A DNA stretch of 64,000 nt from NaphS2 sp964588535. GTDB lineage: Bacteria; Desulfobacterota; DSM-4660; Desulfatiglandales; Desulfatiglandaceae. Positions 1-8,105 of this stretch are shown in pieces. A program made the position numbers and the translations under genes. Each line of letters opens with the position of its first letter. The first letter of the stretch is position 1. The stretch covers positions 1-64,000 of the forward strand of contig CAZPQA010000002.1 in assembly GCA_964588535.1 (NCBI GenBank), given 5' to 3'. The notes under the pieces were generated by a model, which was not told the origin of the DNA, did no database searches, and saw only the letters and a program-made list of their open reading frames with translations.

Positions 1-371
1 GAGCGATATATTTCCAGAGCCTTACTGGATTCGTCGTAAAGGCTCATAAATTTTTTTTTACTTTCATGAAGCTTCTCGTCGGCCTCCATCCTTTTGCGTT
101 CGCTTTTGACACTCTCCACTATGATATAAAGCACAAACAACAGGGCCAAAACCAGAATCACTGATGAAACAAGCACCATCAGCTGCGCTTCCATAAAGGG
201 GATAAAAATCAGAAAAACGCTCAGGACAAACAGGATAAACATCAACCCCATGGGAATAATAATCCTCAGGGATGTTGCTCTGAAAACCCTGTCAGCGGAT
301 AATCCGAAAATTCTGCGTTGCTTTATGCGCCTATTCTTCATCCGATTTTGGCCTGGGATAAACCGTTGCAT
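1..371 (-). CDS. Membrane sensor histidine kinase, N-terminal part (runs off the window)
   Basis: The open frame starts at the ATG at 371 and is still open at the window edge, so only about 123 N-terminal residues are visible. They hold a basic, Arg/Lys-rich leader, then two hydrophobic segments (about residues 41-60 and 65-85, separated by PFMEAQ), then a charged coiled-coil-like linker (SVKSERKRMEADEKLHESKK) ending in a stretch that looks like the start of a PAS or kinase helix. This layout is typical of bacterial sensor kinases, but no catalytic motif lies inside the window. Its ATG shares one base with the TGA of the sigma54 activator upstream (TGATG), so the two are probably translationally coupled and may form a signalling pair. 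An alternative start is the Met at residue 11. Confidence 0.55.
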   Translation of the reverse strand, partial: MQRFIPGQNRMKNRRIKQRRIFGLSADRVFRATSLRIIIPMGLMFILFVLSVFLIFIPFMEAQLMVLVSSVILVLALLFVLYIIVESVKSERKRMEADEKLHESKKKFMSLYDESSKALEIYR

Positions 372-1756
372 CAGGAGGGGGTTAAATCCGGCCGGTCGGC
401 CAGAAATCGATAGAGGGTCGCACGACCTACATCCAGAATTCTGGCAGCTTTGGCTTTATTACCGCCGCTTTGGATAAGTGCCCTGCTTACATTCGGTCCA
501 TTTAACTTTCGCTTGGGGCCACGGGAGAGATTCCTGTTTTCGCTCGCTTTCAGCTCGAGGGGTAGATGCCCCGGCTGTATCATCCGCCCCCGTGATTTCA
601 CAATGGCAAAACGGATTGCGCTCTGCAACTCACGGATATTTCCAGGCCAGGCATAATCGATCATAACGGCCATAGCCTCTCTGGATATCCCGCCATTTTT
701 CTGTCCTTTTTCCCCGGCGGTTTTTAAGAAATGTTCCGTCAGCAATGGAATATCCTGTTTTCTCTCTTTTAACGGTGGCAGAAAGACCGGAACCACATTA
801 ACACGGTAATAAAGGTCGTCACGGAAATTGCCATTGCCCACTTCGCGTTTCAAATCGCGGTTCGCGGCGCTGATCAGGCGCACATCTGCGGACAGGGTCC
901 GCTCGCCTCCAACGCGTTCGAAGGTTCCTTCCTGAAGCACACGCAATAACTTAACCTGTACAGATTTGGGCATATCGCCAATCTCATCAAGGAAAAGCGT
1001 CCCCCGGTGCGCCAATTCGAAGCGGCCTTTTTTATCCCTTACAGCGCCCGTAAAAGCGCCCTTCACATGGCCGAACAACTCACTCTCCAGAAGCCCTTCC
1101 GGTAAAGCCCCGCAATTGACCGGCACGAAGGGTTCCGAAGACCTCTGTCCTTCATTATGAATTGCCGAAGCCACCAGCTCTTTCCCGGTTCCGCTTTCCC
1201 CCTGTATCAAAACCGGGATATTCACATCCGCGATTTCTTTTATGGTTTCAAACAGTTCGAGCATACGGTCATCCTGGCTGATGATGCCTGCAAAAGAGTG
1301 CTCGGTTTTCAAACGCGCACGAAGGGTTGAAAGCTCAGTAATGTCTTCCATGAGCACCACCGCCAACCGCTCTGTTTCGTGATCAAAAGGCGCTGCGCTG
1401 ACCAGAAGCGTCAAATCTCGAGGTTTCCCCTTGACGAGCAATTCCATATCCGCTCGATTCCGGTTAATCTGTTTGCCGCCGATGGCGTCAAGGGCTGTTT
1501 TTCGCACCAGGCAGGTCCGGCAATGATCGCCAAAGCCGCAACCGTCCGGGCTGTCATCAGCATGGACACACTGGAGTACCTCCCCACCGCTCTTACCCGT
1601 TATATGAGCATCGGGCACCCCGAAAATACGCTCAATGACACTGTTGACGATAAGAACCCTTCGCTCACGATCAACAATCAGCACCCCGCACGGTATCGCT
1701 GAAAATAACCCCTTCAAGAATTCGTTCTGGTTCATCAGTTCCCGAATAGGTTTCAT
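371..1756 (-). CDS. PAS-domain sigma54-dependent activator (Fis-type HTH)
   Basis: This 461-residue enhancer-binding protein has an N-terminal PAS domain (about 12-140), an AAA+ sigma54-interaction domain (about 160-390) and a C-terminal Fis-type helix-turn-helix (about 420-456). Walker A GESGTGKE is at 186-193, the sigma54 contact loop GAFTGA at 233-238 and Walker B TLFLDEIG at 253-260. There is no receiver domain, so control should come from the PAS module, which holds four cysteines spaced C63-x9-C73-x5-C79-x2-C82. That pattern recalls metal- or redox-sensing PAS domains; the ligand is unknown. A sensor kinase gene follows with a 1-nt overlap. The family and mechanism (ATP-driven open-complex formation with RpoN) are well established. 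Target genes cannot be read from the sequence. Confidence 0.93.
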   Translation of the reverse strand: MKPIRELMNQNEFLKGLFSAIPCGVLIVDRERRVLIVNSVIERIFGVPDAHITGKSGGEVLQCVHADDSPDGCGFGDHCRTCLVRKTALDAIGGKQINRNRADMELLVKGKPRDLTLLVSAAPFDHETERLAVVLMEDITELSTLRARLKTEHSFAGIISQDDRMLELFETIKEIADVNIPVLIQGESGTGKELVASAIHNEGQRSSEPFVPVNCGALPEGLLESELFGHVKGAFTGAVRDKKGRFELAHRGTLFLDEIGDMPKSVQVKLLRVLQEGTFERVGGERTLSADVRLISAANRDLKREVGNGNFRDDLYYRVNVVPVFLPPLKERKQDIPLLTEHFLKTAGEKGQKNGGISREAMAVMIDYAWPGNIRELQSAIRFAIVKSRGRMIQPGHLPLELKASENRNLSRGPKRKLNGPNVSRALIQSGGNKAKAARILDVGRATLYRFLADRPDLTPS

Positions 1757-2017
1757 CTATTCTCCTTCTCATTCAACAAACGATATTCTTATAAATCTGA
1801 GCCGCCGAAATGGAAAGCATCATCATAGAATTCTTCAAATAATTAAATAGTGCTGCCAAGAACTACCATTTTGATACACAGGAATCAATTAAATTTGAGA
1901 CACTTTTGAAATTATGACACCATTCTCCTCTACGATGCGTTGGCGTTGCCCCAGAGAAGGGCTACCCGAAAGGCGTTTCGCTGACCATCCGTAATTCCGA
2001 TACCATCCCTGATAAAG

Positions 2018-3772
2018 TCATTTCAGTCCCGCTTTTCGCAGGACACTAAATCGACGCTCTAATACCTCTTTGTTCTTAAAAGGACATTTTAAACGCCATG
2101 ATTCTAAAGAAAAATCAGGATTTGTCCTCAAAGTTTCCGCCGCTTCAGCGCGCGCCTCTTCCATTCGTCCTACTGCGCTATAGCTTGCAGTTAAAAGGAT
2201 ATGGGAAGGCCAAAAATCAGGATTCTGTGCAATAGCCCTCTTGAATGTCGCGATTGCCTCATCAAACCGCTCTGTCAATAAAAAGGCATGGCCTAAGTTC
2301 CATAAATAATTAGGTGGAAACATAGGGTTAAGACTCATTGCCTTTTTTATAAACTCAATGGCCTCTTCTGCCCTATCGGCCCATGCCAGAACACCCCCAA
2401 GCCCAGCTAACCAATCGGCATTATTGGGATCTAAAGAAATGGCTTTCTCAAGCTCGGCAATAGCTTGTTCATGCTGCTTTTTCCACAGATAAATATTGCC
2501 TAACAGCTCATGGGGTTCTGCCAGCGAATCATCTATCCCTGTGGACTTTTGGGCCAGTTCAAAGGCTTTCTCTATTGATTGTGCATCCTGATTCCAGCCT
2601 AAAGTCCAGCCCAACAGGTGAGTATGACCCAACATGGTCCATGCCAATGCATATCCGGGATCAATCTGAACGGCTTTCTTGAACATCTCCCGGGCCCGGA
2701 CATTATTCTTTTCAGTAAACCCATGGAAATACTCTAAGCCCCTCAGAAAGTGGTCATACGCATCCGTGTTACAGGTGTATTGGCACTTGCAGGCACGGCG
2801 TGTCTTTTCATCCTCTGTCAGCTTTACCGCCAGCACAGTGACAATCTCTTGGGTAACCTCATCCTGCAATGCGAAAATGTCTTCAAGTTTTCGGTCATAG
2901 CGTTCTGCCCAAAGATGCCCTCCTGTGGTGGCATCCACTAATTGGGCCGTAATTCGCACTCTATCCATAGCCTTCCTGATACTACCCTCAAGAATATAAC
3001 GGACTCCCAGCTCTTTACCCACTTCCTCTACCTTTACAGCTTTACCCTTGTATGTAAAAACAGAGTTGCGGGCAATAACAAATAGTGCGGAAATCTTGGA
3101 GAGATCGGTAATTATGTCTTCTGTAATTCCGTCGCTGAAATATTCCTGTTCCGGATCATCGCTCATGTTTGCAAAAGGGAGGACGGCAATGGATGGTTTT
3201 TCAGGCAGGTTGACCCTTCTGGGGATAACTGGGATTATGGATTTAGTCTCCATTTCTACACGGTACACCCTTATTGGGTCCTCGATGTTCTTAACGGTAT
3301 GCTCTCCCAAATATTCATAACTAAAGTTCAGCTTGCCCTTGACTTGATCATAAACACTTCTTGAAATGCTAATACCACCCGCTTCTGCCAAGCTCTCTAT
3401 TCGAGCCGCAATGTTGATCCCATCCCCGTAGATCCGTTTCCCCTCCTCGACCACATCTCCGAGGTTGATCCCCATACGAAATACCATCCTGCGGTTTTCA
3501 GGCAACTCATCGTTCCTGACCCTGAGTTTCTCCTGTATCTCCACCGCACAACGCACCGCATCCACCACACTGCCAAACTCAGTCAGCAGATTATCTCCAG
3601 GGGAATCCACGACCCTACCCCGGTGTTTCTGAATAATCGTGGACATCAACTCTCGATACGTCGTCAACGTACGGATCGTTGCATCCTCATCCTCGCCCAT
3701 AAGACGACTGTATCCTTGGACATCCGCACTGAGAATTGCACAGAGCTTACGTTTAAAACCTTCTTGAGTCAT
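2018..3772 (-). CDS. Class III adenylate/guanylate cyclase with TolB-like and TPR regions
   Basis: The N-terminal 180 residues form a class III nucleotide cyclase catalytic domain. The metal-binding Asp is visible in ILSADVQGYSRLM, the second one in PGDNLLTEF, and the Asn/Arg transition-state pair in GDGINIAARIE. A TolB-like segment follows (PSIAVLPFANMSDDPEQEYF), then at least four TPR units to the C-terminus. This architecture is common in soil and anaerobic proteobacteria, where the TPRs are thought to bind a regulatory partner. No membrane segment is evident. I chose the ATG at 3772 because AAGGA lies six bases upstream; an in-frame ATG at 3805 would add 11 residues without a ribosome site. 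The product is probably cAMP, though cGMP cannot be excluded. cNMP-binding proteins occur at 30.8 and 35.0 kb in the same window. Confidence 0.9.
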   Translation of the reverse strand: MTQEGFKRKLCAILSADVQGYSRLMGEDEDATIRTLTTYRELMSTIIQKHRGRVVDSPGDNLLTEFGSVVDAVRCAVEIQEKLRVRNDELPENRRMVFRMGINLGDVVEEGKRIYGDGINIAARIESLAEAGGISISRSVYDQVKGKLNFSYEYLGEHTVKNIEDPIRVYRVEMETKSIIPVIPRRVNLPEKPSIAVLPFANMSDDPEQEYFSDGITEDIITDLSKISALFVIARNSVFTYKGKAVKVEEVGKELGVRYILEGSIRKAMDRVRITAQLVDATTGGHLWAERYDRKLEDIFALQDEVTQEIVTVLAVKLTEDEKTRRACKCQYTCNTDAYDHFLRGLEYFHGFTEKNNVRAREMFKKAVQIDPGYALAWTMLGHTHLLGWTLGWNQDAQSIEKAFELAQKSTGIDDSLAEPHELLGNIYLWKKQHEQAIAELEKAISLDPNNADWLAGLGGVLAWADRAEEAIEFIKKAMSLNPMFPPNYLWNLGHAFLLTERFDEAIATFKRAIAQNPDFWPSHILLTASYSAVGRMEEARAEAAETLRTNPDFSLESWRLKCPFKNKEVLERRFSVLRKAGLK

Positions 3773-3980
3773 GAAGGATCCTTTTTTAGGTTTTAAAACG
3801 AACATGGAGAGAAACTAAGACATTTCGTTAATATTATAAGTATCCAAAGGGGCTTAGGAGGTCAAGGATTATCATGTGTAAGGATAATTGGAGGCAAATT
3901 CGGTTGTGTTAAAAGGTGCCTTGAAATTTGAACATCTTGGCAGAAAACGGAATATTATCGAATTTGTGATCTCTTTTTCC

Positions 3981-4009
3981 TTGACGCCCAAGTATCATTT
4001 CGGTATGGT
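3981..4009 (+). promoter_or_regulatory. Sigma70-type promoter for the nitroreductase gene
   Basis: TTGACG at 3981-3986 and TATGGT at 4004-4009 are separated by exactly 17 bases, about 44 bases before the nitroreductase start. The match is sequence-based only. Confidence 0.55.
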
Positions 4010-4052
4010 TTTTTCCTGATAAAACAGGTTCTTATCAATAAAGGAGGATAAG

Positions 4053-4622
4053 ATGATTGATGATGTGGTACGAAGCAGCAGGAGTTACAGGAGATTTTAC
4101 CAGGAAACCGCCATAGGAATGGATACGCTGAGAGAACTTGTGGATCTTGCAAGATACTCTCCGTCAGGGGGCAATCTGCAACCGCTGAAATATATACTGT
4201 CAGCTGACCCCGAAAAGAATGGGCTGATTTTTCAGCATCTTGTCTGGGCCGCTTATCTCAAAGACTGGCCGGGCCCGGAAGAGGGAGAGAGACCATCCGC
4301 CTACATAATTCTGCTCGGAGACACCGAGATAAGCAAATCGGTTGCCTGGGATCACGGGATATCGGCCCAAACCATTATTCTGGGTGCCACTTCGAGGGGG
4401 TTCGGTGGCTGCATGATTGCCACAATCAACAAGGAGGGACTCAGGGGTGACCTGAATATACCCCCTCGCTATAACATACTGCTTGCTCTGGCCCTTGGCA
4501 AACCAAAGGAGACGGTCGTGATAGATACCGTGGGGTCTGATGGAGATATCAAATACTGGCGTGACGATGAGAATGTCCACCATGTGCCAAAACGGTCGTT
4601 GGATGAAATCATAATCGGCTGA
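4053..4622 (+). CDS. Nitroreductase-family flavoprotein
   Basis: This 189-residue protein has the size and layout of single-domain FMN-dependent nitroreductase-family oxidoreductases. The N-terminal SRSYRRFY and the flavin-contacting SPSGGNLQPLKY (about 32-43) are characteristic. The mid-chain GATSRGFGGCMIA and the LALGKPKE segment near the C-terminus match the family's second flavin/dimer region. Such enzymes pass electrons from NAD(P)H to nitro, quinone or other small acceptors; the substrate here cannot be assigned. The start is strongly supported by AAGGAGG at 4041-4047. It stands alone, read away from its minus-strand neighbours. A GC-rich hairpin just after the stop (about 4628-4652) lacks a clear T-tract, so I do not call it a terminator. 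Confidence 0.9.
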   Translation: MIDDVVRSSRSYRRFYQETAIGMDTLRELVDLARYSPSGGNLQPLKYILSADPEKNGLIFQHLVWAAYLKDWPGPEEGERPSAYIILLGDTEISKSVAWDHGISAQTIILGATSRGFGGCMIATINKEGLRGDLNIPPRYNILLALALGKPKETVVIDTVGSDGDIKYWRDDENVHHVPKRSLDEIIIG

Positions 4623-4749
4623 AGTAACCGCCCCTGAAAGGTTTTCACGGGGCTCAGACCTGTAAAGTTTCAGCTCATCCGTTCGCTGGAGAAGGTTCCT
4701 TTAGCCAGGTTGTCGCTACTTTCGCGTGCGACTTCCCTTTCCCATTCCC

Positions 4750-5517
4750 TCATCCATGCTGCCGACAGAAATTATCGACGATCTCACAAAGATCAGTTGG
4801 CAACCGATCCAACGTTTGGTTACGAATATCATCCGGGACTCCACCGTAAAACGCCTCGGCTATCCCGCCCGTGATACAGGCCAGTGTATCGCTGTCGCCC
4901 CCAAGTGAAACAGCGTTGCGGATGGCATCCTCATAGGAAACAGAATCAAGAAAGGCAATTATCGCCTCGGGTACCGTCCCTTGACACGAGATATCAAATG
5001 AATAAGTCGGGCGGATCTCATCCACCGTGCGAGTTAGGTCGTAGTTGAATTCTTCAGCAATGCATGTTCGGATCTGTTCCTTTCCAAGCCCCATCCTGGC
5101 CTGAAAAATGGCTAGAGCAGTGGCTTGAGCCCCCTTGATGCCCTCTGGGTGGTTGTGAGTAACCGCTGCACTCATTTTTGCCTGCAACAAGACATCTTCC
5201 TGTGAGGAAAATGCGAAGCCAACCGGACTGACCCGCATGGCAGAACCATTTCCCCAACTGTTGTACGGTTGCGAATCTTCGGCAATCAGCCAACGGAAAA
5301 ATGACTTGCCATATCCTGCTTGGAGGTAACGTCTGCCGATATTTCGCAGGGACTCGTCATAGGGTCGGTTGTTCAGAACAGCATCTGCGATTGCGACAGT
5401 AAGAACCGTATCATCAGTGAAACGGCAGTCCTGACCAAAGAGCGGGAAATCTTTGATCTTAATGGGCCAATGTTCGTAGATTGACCCGATTATATCCCCG
5501 GCAATAGCGCCAATCAT
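4750..5517 (-). CDS. ADP-ribosylglycohydrolase family protein (DraG-like)
   Basis: This 255-residue protein starts with GAIAGDIIGSIYE and has the metal-binding FTDDTVLT motif (about 33-40). Near the C-terminus it has GGDSDTLACITGGIAEA, which supplies the other di-magnesium ligands of the ADP-ribosylglycohydrolase fold. These are all the catalytic residues expected. Family members remove ADP-ribose from arginine or other acceptors, or act on small ADP-ribosyl metabolites. There is no nitrogenase or ADP-ribosyltransferase gene beside it, so the classical DraG role in nitrogenase control is not supported here. AAGGA lies six bases upstream of the ATG. It is transcribed alone, with the broken AAA gene about 210 bases upstream. 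Confidence 0.92.
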   Translation of the reverse strand: MIGAIAGDIIGSIYEHWPIKIKDFPLFGQDCRFTDDTVLTVAIADAVLNNRPYDESLRNIGRRYLQAGYGKSFFRWLIAEDSQPYNSWGNGSAMRVSPVGFAFSSQEDVLLQAKMSAAVTHNHPEGIKGAQATALAIFQARMGLGKEQIRTCIAEEFNYDLTRTVDEIRPTYSFDISCQGTVPEAIIAFLDSVSYEDAIRNAVSLGGDSDTLACITGGIAEAFYGGVPDDIRNQTLDRLPTDLCEIVDNFCRQHG

Positions 5518-5612
5518 TTTTATTCCTTAATCCGTACCTCTCCCTGATATCCGACCAAAGGGTAACATGCAGGAATTGTTGAATCAAGTGAAAGTGAAGG
5601 ATTCAAACAGTA

Positions 5613-5627
5613 AGGGCCTCGGCAAAA
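5613..5627. repeat. 15-bp direct repeat, copy 1
   Basis: AGGGCCTCGGCAAAA occurs here and again, same orientation, at 7474-7488. The pair encloses the AAA remnant and the toxin-antitoxin genes. A 15-mer match could be chance, so a role as an insertion scar is only suggested. Confidence 0.3.
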
Positions 5628-5731
5628 AATAATCACCCGGCAGCTTCTGTGAAAGGGGGACATTGTTTCAATGTTGACCTGTTTAAGATTCAAGCGGCTC
5701 CACGCGGAGAAAAGAAAACGATCGGTCCGAT

Positions 5732-6379
5732 CTAAATCAAACCGCACAGAAACCTGTCCGATGAAACAACGCGAACCCCTTTCACAAGCCGGTCCACGCC
5801 CGGTTTTTTGACTACCTGGTAACAATATGGAATGCTGAGTCTTTCTTTGTAATAATAGAGATGGGGTGAGACCTTTGTCTCATTTGTTTTAACTTCAACA
5901 GCGAACCACGGTTTTTGATCAATGGATACCAGGAAGTCCACCTCCTTTTTATCCACATTCCTCAGAAAATTGAGATTCGCTCTATAGCCCTCGTAGTCAT
6001 AAAGGAAATGCACCAATTTCAACAGGTGGGAGGCTATCAGGTTTTCAAATCGTTTGGCTTCATCCCTGGTTTCAGACCAGTCCATGAGATAGAATTTTGG
6101 GCCCTTTTTCAAGGATCGGTAAACTTTTCCCACAAAAGGATAAATCCTGAAACAGTAATAAAAGGCCTCAAGGATATTGAGCCAGTTTGTTACGGCCCTG
6201 TGGCTGACCTCAAGATCTTCCCTGAGGCTATTCACAGACAAGCGTGATGCAACCCTGTCAGGGAGCATATCGCAGAGGAGTTGCATTCCTGCCATATCCC
6301 TCACCTGCTGGATGTCCCTGATATCCTCACGAAACAACCTGTCGTTTGTATCGTTCTGCCATCTTTGTTCGATTTTAAA
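5732..6379 (-). pseudogene. Remnant of AAA ATPase with DUF4143 C-terminal domain (5' truncated)
   Basis: The frame encodes only the C-terminal half of an AAA_14/DUF4143 ATPase. The segment RLFREDIRDIQQVRDMAGM opens a well-conserved DUF4143 region, and the nuclease-like end (VDFLVSIDQKPWFAVEVK) and terminus VSSDRFLCGLI are intact. Homologues are normally 380-450 residues with an N-terminal P-loop domain. Here the homologous frame can be followed upstream of the first usable start (TTG at 6337) through RWQNDTNDR to a TGA at 6380-6382, and no ATPase domain lies beyond it. The 5' half has therefore been lost. A complete relative of the same family is at 16031-17377. The remnant borders a toxin-antitoxin pair, which fits an accessory patch. 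It is unlikely to be functional. Confidence 0.75.
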
Positions 6380-6452
6380 TCACAAAAGCTGAAGGAATAG
6401 CAGGCTATTTCAATGTTTTTGTTATTTCAGATCGGGCGAAGATGGTTCATTC

Positions 6453-6845
6453 CTACCAGATAGCTTGTACATGCGGATATTCGATAATTTTTCTATCCTT
6501 TGTCAAAAGCGTTAAATTATGAGTTCTTGCAGTGGCCACAATGATTCGATCAGCAGGGTCTTTGTGGAAGTCGCCAGGAAGATTGCATGATTCCATCGCT
6601 ATTTCAGGCGTTAACTCAATTACCTGTAAACCGCTATTATCAATAGCATTGTTTAACCAGCGCTTTGGATCAATTTTTACATTTATGCGCCCTTTAGTTA
6701 CCATCATTGCAAATTCCCATATGGAAATCGAGGCAATGGCGCGTTGATCGGTTTGCGTCTTCTTAATCAATTTTTTGACGTTGCCGGACAACAGCTTCGT
6801 TGCGCTGAGCGACCATATCCAAGCATGAGTATCCAGTAAAATCAT
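6453..6845 (-). CDS. PIN-domain toxin, VapC type
   Basis: This 130-residue PIN-domain protein has the four acidic active-site positions of VapC-like RNases. The first Asp is in MILLDTHAWIW, a Glu is in SIWEFAMM, and the Asp cluster is in KDPADRIIVATA, with the final Asp in LLTKDRK. Family members are Mg-dependent endoribonucleases, often cutting tRNA or rRNA, that are neutralised by the upstream antitoxin. Its ATG lies three bases after the antitoxin stop, the standard antitoxin-then-toxin order. The RNA target cannot be inferred. Confidence 0.9.
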   Translation of the reverse strand: MILLDTHAWIWSLSATKLLSGNVKKLIKKTQTDQRAIASISIWEFAMMVTKGRINVKIDPKRWLNNAIDNSGLQVIELTPEIAMESCNLPGDFHKDPADRIIVATARTHNLTLLTKDRKIIEYPHVQAIW

Positions 6846-6848
6846 AAT

Positions 6849-7082
6849 CTAATCAAGTTCCCATGCGCCGGGATCAATGACCGGTTTGGTTAGATCGCCG
6901 GTAGTTTCAACAAGACCTTCCATGCTGCCGAGAAGAGGATCTTTATCGTTTTGCCGCGCAACGTGTACCAGCTTTGCGACCGCCTTGCCTCGTTTGAAGA
7001 TAACTACCTCCTTATGCGTTACATTGACCTGGTCGAGGATCTTAAAGCAATTTGCCCGGAATTCTGCGGCATTGATTTCCAT
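6849..7082 (-). CDS. Antitoxin of the Phd/YefM family
   Basis: This 77-residue protein has the N-terminal MEINAAEFRANCFKILDQV and KEVVIFKRGKAVAKLV pattern of Phd/YefM DNA-binding antitoxins. The acidic, Pro-rich C-terminus would be the toxin-wrapping tail. It sits directly before the PIN toxin. GGGAGGTG lies eight bases upstream of the ATG. The promoter overlaps a palindrome (7110-7127), the usual arrangement for autorepression by the antitoxin-toxin complex. Confidence 0.88.
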   Translation of the reverse strand: MEINAAEFRANCFKILDQVNVTHKEVVIFKRGKAVAKLVHVARQNDKDPLLGSMEGLVETTGDLTKPVIDPGAWELD

Positions 7083-7109
7083 TTATTGATCACCTCCCCA
7101 TATGATTGT

Positions 7110-7127
7110 GTACATTTTAATATGTAC
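7110..7127. promoter_or_regulatory. Inverted-repeat operator of the toxin-antitoxin operon
   Basis: GTACAT (7110-7115) and ATGTAC (7122-7127) form a perfect 6-bp inverted repeat around TTTAAT. It covers the -10 box of the antitoxin promoter, as expected for an autoregulatory operator. Protein binding is inferred. Confidence 0.5.
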
Positions 7128-7142
7128 TAATAGAAAGTTCAA
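7114..7142 (-). promoter_or_regulatory. Sigma70 promoter of the toxin-antitoxin operon
   Basis: On the minus strand TTGAAC (7142-7137) and TAAAAT (7119-7114) are 17 bases apart, about 31 bases ahead of the antitoxin ATG. The -10 lies inside the palindrome. Confidence 0.6.
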
Positions 7143-7496
7143 TCTTTTTTTGGGGTTGGTTCAGCACAAAGAGAAAAAGGGGACAGGTCAAGGTATTTTT
7201 AAGGGGACTCGTTAATAAGGGAACTGGAAAGGGGGATAGGGGGACCGTAAATAACAAAACAACCTAACAAAAAGCATCACCGGTGGCTGTCAGTTGTGCT
7301 GTTCAGGGTGGCGAAAAAAATGGCGAAGGAAAAAGATTGCCAGCTGGAAACCGGGGATATTTGAATATTCTTCTTTTTGTATCTTTGTTACACGGTTATG
7401 CATGTTATCAAGAATGATCTTAGGTTTAAAGTTATGACATAATCTTTACTTTTGTACCGATCATTTGGACCTCAGGGCCTCGGCAAAAGGAAGATC
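7143..7496. other. Non-coding interval with no recognised gene
   Basis: About 350 bases without a credible reading frame. It contains G-rich fragments such as AAAAAGGGGACAGGT, a type of sequence often left by REP-associated or IS elements, and the second copy of the 15-bp direct repeat (7474-7488). I see no tRNA, riboswitch or clear terminator. Confidence 0.4.
7474..7488. repeat. 15-bp direct repeat, copy 2
   Basis: Second copy of AGGGCCTCGGCAAAA (first at 5613-5627), lying just before the 3' end of the methyltransferase-like gene. Confidence 0.3.
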
Positions 7497-8102
7497 TCAA
7501 TCGTGCCGGAAAAGGTACTCTCTAACGCCGTTTTGACAGAGGAAAGACTTCACCAGCGTAAACAGGGACAGGTGCTCCAGCACTTCACGATTGCTCCGAA
7601 CGTGCAGGGGAAGATCCACATCCGGCTTGGGGTTTATGTTCAGCCGATAGCCATCCTTTACAACAAAGGAGCATGCGGCCGTTCCAACCGCACTCTTTCC
7701 TGCAAGGGATGCTAATAGCATTCCTCCCGGCTTCAGCATGTCATAACACAGTTCTGCCATCCTACCAACCTCCCAGTCGTTTAGGTAATCTACCAGATTC
7801 CACAACAAAATGCCGTTAAAGCTCTGGGGAGGGTAGTCAAGGTGTTTCCAAACCTGATTTGGGGGCAAGATCTCACTCGGGTCTCGTCTCAGGTGAAAGA
7901 ACATATCGCAGATATAAAGCCTTTTCACTCGCTGGGCAAAAAACGCAATGTTGTCACCGCAGACCGAGCCCATGTCCAGAACCCTGCTTTCCCGGACTTG
8001 CTCAAGACCTTCCAAAAAAAGGCGAAGGGTCTCACTGGTATAGTCAGAAAGATGAGGTTCAGACCGGGAATTGCCCAACAAATGTTGGAACGAGCTTCCC
8101 AA
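7497..8102 (-). CDS. SAM-dependent methyltransferase-like protein
   Basis: This 201-residue protein looks like a class I methyltransferase. Motif I is ESRVLDMGSVCGDNIAFFA (about 38-56), followed by an acidic strand end (KRLYICDMF) and a motif IV-like FNGILLWNLVDYLND. A post-motif helix has MLKPGGMLLASL, the classical motif VI loop. Motif I is relaxed (GSVCG rather than GxGxG), so catalytic activity is not certain. Its start lies three bases after the bactofilin stop, so the two are almost certainly co-transcribed. No substrate can be proposed; a link to cell-envelope or cytoskeletal function would rest only on this pairing. Confidence 0.72.
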   Translation of the reverse strand: MGSSFQHLLGNSRSEPHLSDYTSETLRLFLEGLEQVRESRVLDMGSVCGDNIAFFAQRVKRLYICDMFFHLRRDPSEILPPNQVWKHLDYPPQSFNGILLWNLVDYLNDWEVGRMAELCYDMLKPGGMLLASLAGKSAVGTAACSFVVKDGYRLNINPKPDVDLPLHVRSNREVLEHLSLFTLVKSFLCQNGVREYLFRHD

Positions 8103-8105
8103 AGA

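Noticed and set aside
1857..2017. Possible insertion-sequence end (TGTCATAATTTC and TGTCTCAAA on the minus strand)
   Set aside because: The motifs are short and unpaired, and no transposase or target duplication is visible.
5520..5825. 101-codon open frame on the minus strand
   Set aside because: It overlaps the 3' end of the AAA remnant in another frame and covers the leader of the ADP-ribosylglycohydrolase gene; no recognisable features.
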